Positions 5,574-8,100 of a stretch of 8,100 nucleotides of DNA are shown one piece after another (position 1 is the stretch's first letter; each line of letters starts with the position of its first letter). This DNA is from Dehalococcoidia bacterium. GTDB taxonomy: Bacteria; Chloroflexota; Dehalococcoidia; Lucifugimonadales; Lucifugimonadaceae. Where the stretch lies: positions 1 through 8,100 of the forward strand of contig JAAXHR010000268.1 of assembly GCA_012270805.1 (NCBI GenBank), in the 5' to 3' direction. The notes below the pieces were generated by a model, which worked only from the letters and a program-made list of their open reading frames with translations, was not told the origin of the DNA and did no database searches. A program made the position numbers and the translations under genes.

Positions 5574-6566
5574 TCACGTCGTCGTATCAGCGTTAGAGCA
5601 CACAAACTTTAGGGCACTGTCGAAATCTACAACCCATGGGCCTTCGGTGCTGATACGGACCGCCGCACACATACCTTTGAGCAACTCGATCTCGCGTTCG
5701 CCGTCAAGTGCGATTGTGCCGGTAGACGCCTGTACCGGCACCATCTCTCCCGGCTCGACGACCTTCCATCCAGCGATCTGAACCTCGCGAACCATGCCTG
5801 GGGCGATCGGCGCCATCACGGAGGATGTGGAGGATTCGCCGGTTTTCGGGAATCTGATATGAAGCCCGCGTGCTTCGTCGATAGCTATGAGTGCCAGGCG
5901 CGCGCCGATGGACGCGATTCCGATGCTCGATGCCTCAGCGCGGGTCAGGAAGACAGCCTCCAGCGTTCCGACATCCCATAATGCTCGGGCCCCGATCATC
6001 GTCTGGCGCGAGATCGCGGCATCTACGAGCGCAATGTCCCTCAGCTCTCCATTGACGATTATCTCGATCTTCTTGGATCGACGGCATGCGTGATCGCGAC
6101 TGACGGGATTTTTCGCGACTTCAGCGGCTGCGATGCCAGCTAGAGTGCCCTCGATCTCCTTAGGGAAGACGTTGTTGGTACCCGTCGAGATAGGCACCAA
6201 TGGCACATTGCCGCATCCCTTGGCAACCAATCGGTTTGTGCCATCCCCTCCCAGCGTCACGATGCAGTCTGCTCCAACGTCGCGCATGATTTGGGCGGCA
6301 ACTGTTGAGTCGCGCTGACTCCCGGTAGGCATTTGGTCGATGAACTTCGATTGCATCGTCCCCTGAGTGTCGGACATGGCGTTTCGCGCCAAACCGGCCG
6401 TATCTGGCATCACGATCACCTTGTTCACGCCTTGTGATTGGAGCCCTGCGAAAACTCGCCTCAAGATGTTGGACTTCTCTTGGTTGGATACGACACGGCC
6501 CTGTGCCACCAACCGCCGGATATCTTTTCCCGCAGCGGGATTTGCGATTATGCCTACGGTGGACAT
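5574..6566 (-). CDS. AcoX-like protein of the ATP-NAD kinase family
   Basis: A cytoplasmic protein with the NAD kinase fold, 330 residues from the ATG. It begins STVGIIANPAAGKDIRRLV (2-20), as AcoX proteins do. The kinase motif GGDGTNR (106-112) is followed by STGTNNVFP (127-135), equivalent to the substrate-binding G-T-NN-D/F loop, and a C-terminal ALDGEREIE (286-294). AcoX was named from acetoin catabolism clusters; its biochemical role is not settled, and NAD(H) or another small-molecule kinase activity is an inference from the motifs. Start choice: the ATG at 6566 gives the family-typical N-terminus with a weak AAGTGA before it; an in-frame GTG at 6578 would add four residues and sit 7 bp from the upstream stop. 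It follows the FAD/Fe-S oxidase in the same direction after 19 bp, so the two are probably one transcript and one pathway. It is unlikely to be the housekeeping NAD kinase. Confidence 0.85.
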   Translation of the reverse strand: MSTVGIIANPAAGKDIRRLVAQGRVVSNQEKSNILRRVFAGLQSQGVNKVIVMPDTAGLARNAMSDTQGTMQSKFIDQMPTGSQRDSTVAAQIMRDVGADCIVTLGGDGTNRLVAKGCGNVPLVPISTGTNNVFPKEIEGTLAGIAAAEVAKNPVSRDHACRRSKKIEIIVNGELRDIALVDAAISRQTMIGARALWDVGTLEAVFLTRAEASSIGIASIGARLALIAIDEARGLHIRFPKTGESSTSSVMAPIAPGMVREVQIAGWKVVEPGEMVPVQASTGTIALDGEREIELLKGMCAAVRISTEGPWVVDFDSALKFVCSNADTTT

Positions 6567-6585
6567 AGCGAATGTCACTTGGCGG

Positions 6586-8100
6586 CTACACGCCGGTCAG
6601 TGGTTTGTGGCCTGCGACTGCTTCTGCAAGCAATTCGGCGAGGAAGCGCGCTGGGCGATGCAATTCATCCTCGATCTGCTGCTTGCACGATACGCCTGTA
6701 ATCGCGAACTTGGTGTCAGCGCCCGCTTTGCGCAAAGCCGGGAACAGCCGATCTTCGCCGACCTGTTGCGATACATCGTAGTGTTCTTTGGCGTATCCGA
6801 ACGAACCGGCCATGCCGCAACATCCGGCATCTATGAGCTCGGCTTGGAAGTTTGGCGGCTGATTCAGTGCGGCAACGGCGTGCGTGGTGCCGATCAGCGC
6901 GCGTTCGTGGCAGTGTACGTGTAACAGGATCTCGGCCCTTTCATCGCTCCAGACGATCTGCTGGCCGCCATCCTCAAGAGCATCAACTAAAACCTCTTCG
7001 AGCATCACTGAAGCACCCGCGATGGCCTGTGCTGCAGTATCCGAGCCGAGGAGATCCGGATATTCGTCCTTCAACGTCAATATGCAGCTGCTCTCGCATC
7101 CAACGATCCTCGCACCTGCCTCAACGTACGGCATCAGCGCCGCAACGTTTCTTCGAGCGTTCGCGATGGCGCGATCGAGCATACCGGCGGACACCATCGG
7201 GCGACCACAACACACGCGATCAGCAAGGCGTACCCGATAACCGAGCCCCTCGAGCAGTCTCACCGCTGCTCTGCCCGCTTCCGGATGGTTGAAGTTCATG
7301 AACGTGTCATGGAAAAGCACGATGTCGCCCCGCGATCCGGTTGTGTTCGGGCTTCGTCCTCTGAACCATTGTTCAAACGTCTTGCCGACGATCTTTGGCA
7401 CTTTGCGCCGTCGGTCGATGCCCAAGAACTTTTCGGACGCCCACCTTGCAGGCGCATTCCTCATCGCCAGATTCGCCAGCGGTGCCAGAGGGCCTGGAGC
7501 GAGGGAGTTGAGACGATGAATGTCGGCTACGATTCTTGACCGTAACGGCATGTTGTGCGTCTGATAGTAGAGGTCAAGGAATTCGTACTTGATCTTGGCC
7601 ATGTCGACATTCGACGGGCACTCAGATTTGCAGGATTTGCATTCCAGGCAAAGGTCGAGAACCTCGTACATCCGCTCGGATTGGAACTCGTCGATCGGCA
7701 GTGCGCCGGACAATGCGGCGCGTAGCGCGTTTGCCCGCCCCCGAGTGGAGTGCTCCTCTTCGCGCGTCGCCATGTACGAGGGGCACATGGCACCGGCGTT
7801 GACCTTCCTGCAGGCTCCGACTCCGTTGCATCGTTCGATCGCTCCAGCGAAACCGCCATCCGCGCTCCAATCGAGTTTGGTCGGCATCATCTCCGCGGAA
7901 TAGTCAGCTCCGTAGCGCAGGTTTTCACGCATGTCAGGAGTGTCGAACACTTTGCCAGGATTCATGATCCCGTCGGGGTCGAAAAGTTCTTTGACCTCGC
8001 GAAAGTGGCCTACTAGTTCCTTGCCGAACATCTTCTCGGCCCATGCTCCCCTGACGATGCCATCGCCATGCTCACCGCTGAGGGAACCGCCGAATTCAAG
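6586..8100 (-). CDS. FAD-linked oxidase / Fe-S / CCG-domain dehydrogenase, C-terminal part (cut by window edge)
   Basis: The visible 504 residues are the C-terminal half of a large fused dehydrogenase of the GlcD-GlcF / YdiJ / D-lactate dehydrogenase type (about 950-1000 residues when whole). Residues 1-52 end the FAD-oxidase C domain: FGGSLSGEHGDG (3-14), then LFDPDGIMNPGK (39-50). A ferredoxin-like domain follows with C91, C97 and C106 (CNGVGACR, MCPSY) and a full CxxCxxCxxxCP at C151, C154, C157 and C161. Two CCG (heterodisulfide-reductase-like) repeats follow, with VCCGRP (296-301), C335/C339, HCHE (396-399) and GCCGMAGSFGY (426-436). Such enzymes oxidise 2-hydroxy acids (lactate, glycolate, 2-hydroxyglutarate) and pass electrons through Fe-S clusters to the respiratory chain or an electron carrier. 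The substrate pocket is mostly in the missing N-terminal half, so the substrate is not assigned. No transmembrane segment is visible. It is followed by the AcoX-like gene. Confidence 0.92.
   Translation of the reverse strand, partial: LEFGGSLSGEHGDGIVRGAWAEKMFGKELVGHFREVKELFDPDGIMNPGKVFDTPDMRENLRYGADYSAEMMPTKLDWSADGGFAGAIERCNGVGACRKVNAGAMCPSYMATREEEHSTRGRANALRAALSGALPIDEFQSERMYEVLDLCLECKSCKSECPSNVDMAKIKYEFLDLYYQTHNMPLRSRIVADIHRLNSLAPGPLAPLANLAMRNAPARWASEKFLGIDRRRKVPKIVGKTFEQWFRGRSPNTTGSRGDIVLFHDTFMNFNHPEAGRAAVRLLEGLGYRVRLADRVCCGRPMVSAGMLDRAIANARRNVAALMPYVEAGARIVGCESSCILTLKDEYPDLLGSDTAAQAIAGASVMLEEVLVDALEDGGQQIVWSDERAEILLHVHCHERALIGTTHAVAALNQPPNFQAELIDAGCCGMAGSFGYAKEHYDVSQQVGEDRLFPALRKAGADTKFAITGVSCKQQIEDELHRPARFLAELLAEAVAGHKPLTGV

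Noticed and set aside
5458..5781. Small plus-strand ORF upstream of fic as a possible antitoxin.
   Set aside because: It spans the repeat units and then runs antisense into the AcoX-like gene. It has no ribosome binding site or recognisable fold, and class II Fic proteins carry their own inhibitory motif.
6367..6924. 185-codon plus-strand open frame.
   Set aside because: It is antisense to the ends of the AcoX-like and FAD/Fe-S genes, which both have clear catalytic motifs.
7761..7830. Missing cysteine in the first Fe-S motif of the dehydrogenase (C91-x5-C97 without a middle Cys).
   Set aside because: The CxGVGxCR...MCPSY pattern is normal for the YdiJ-like fused dehydrogenases, so it is not evidence of decay.

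Overview
The window looks like bacterial chromosomal DNA of moderately high GC. Genes are tightly packed, several start behind AGGAG-type ribosome binding sites, and two start with GTG. The lineage cannot be fixed from 8.1 kb. The protein families fit a free-living or symbiotic heterotroph, possibly Actinomycetota- or Chloroflexota-like; that is a weak inference.

Right to left along the minus strand, positions 1-3321 hold a four-gene sugar-acid operon: HpcH/HpaI aldolase (2521-3321), 2-keto-3-deoxygluconate (KDG) kinase of the PfkB family (1449-2474), an SDR dehydrogenase (709-1452, 4-bp ATGA overlap with the kinase) and a glycerol-kinase-like FGGY kinase that runs off the left edge (1-706). 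A KDPG aldolase (3443-4117, plus strand) diverges from this operon across a 121-bp control region. KDG kinase plus KDPG aldolase gives the classic route KDG -> KDPG -> pyruvate + glyceraldehyde-3-phosphate. The SDR and the HpcH aldolase probably feed or branch this route.

Positions 5574-8100 (minus strand) hold the end of a large FAD-linked oxidase fused to Fe-S and CCG domains (window-truncated, 6586-8100), followed 19 bp later by an AcoX/ATP-NAD-kinase-like protein (5574-6566). They look like a two-gene operon for oxidation of a 2-hydroxy acid or similar substrate.

Between these two blocks sits a stand-alone class II Fic AMPylase-type protein with a C-terminal winged helix (4235-5362, minus strand, GTG start). 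Both of its flanks are filled with one complex repeat family, which is the most unusual thing in the window. The repeat unit is 72-73 bp. It consists of a 35-36-bp dyad of two inverted 13-bp boxes (consensus about GATATGTACAAWT), then 6 bp, a third box, and a conserved GCTTWAC tail. About 2.5 units lie on the start side (5382-5563) with an exact 73-bp period. About 1.5 units lie on the stop side (4124-4230) in opposite orientation, so both arrays read outward from the gene. One start-side unit contains a good sigma70-like promoter for fic. The repeats may be operators bound by the Fic winged helix, ends of a small mobile cassette, or a dispersed intergenic repeat; the sequence alone cannot decide.
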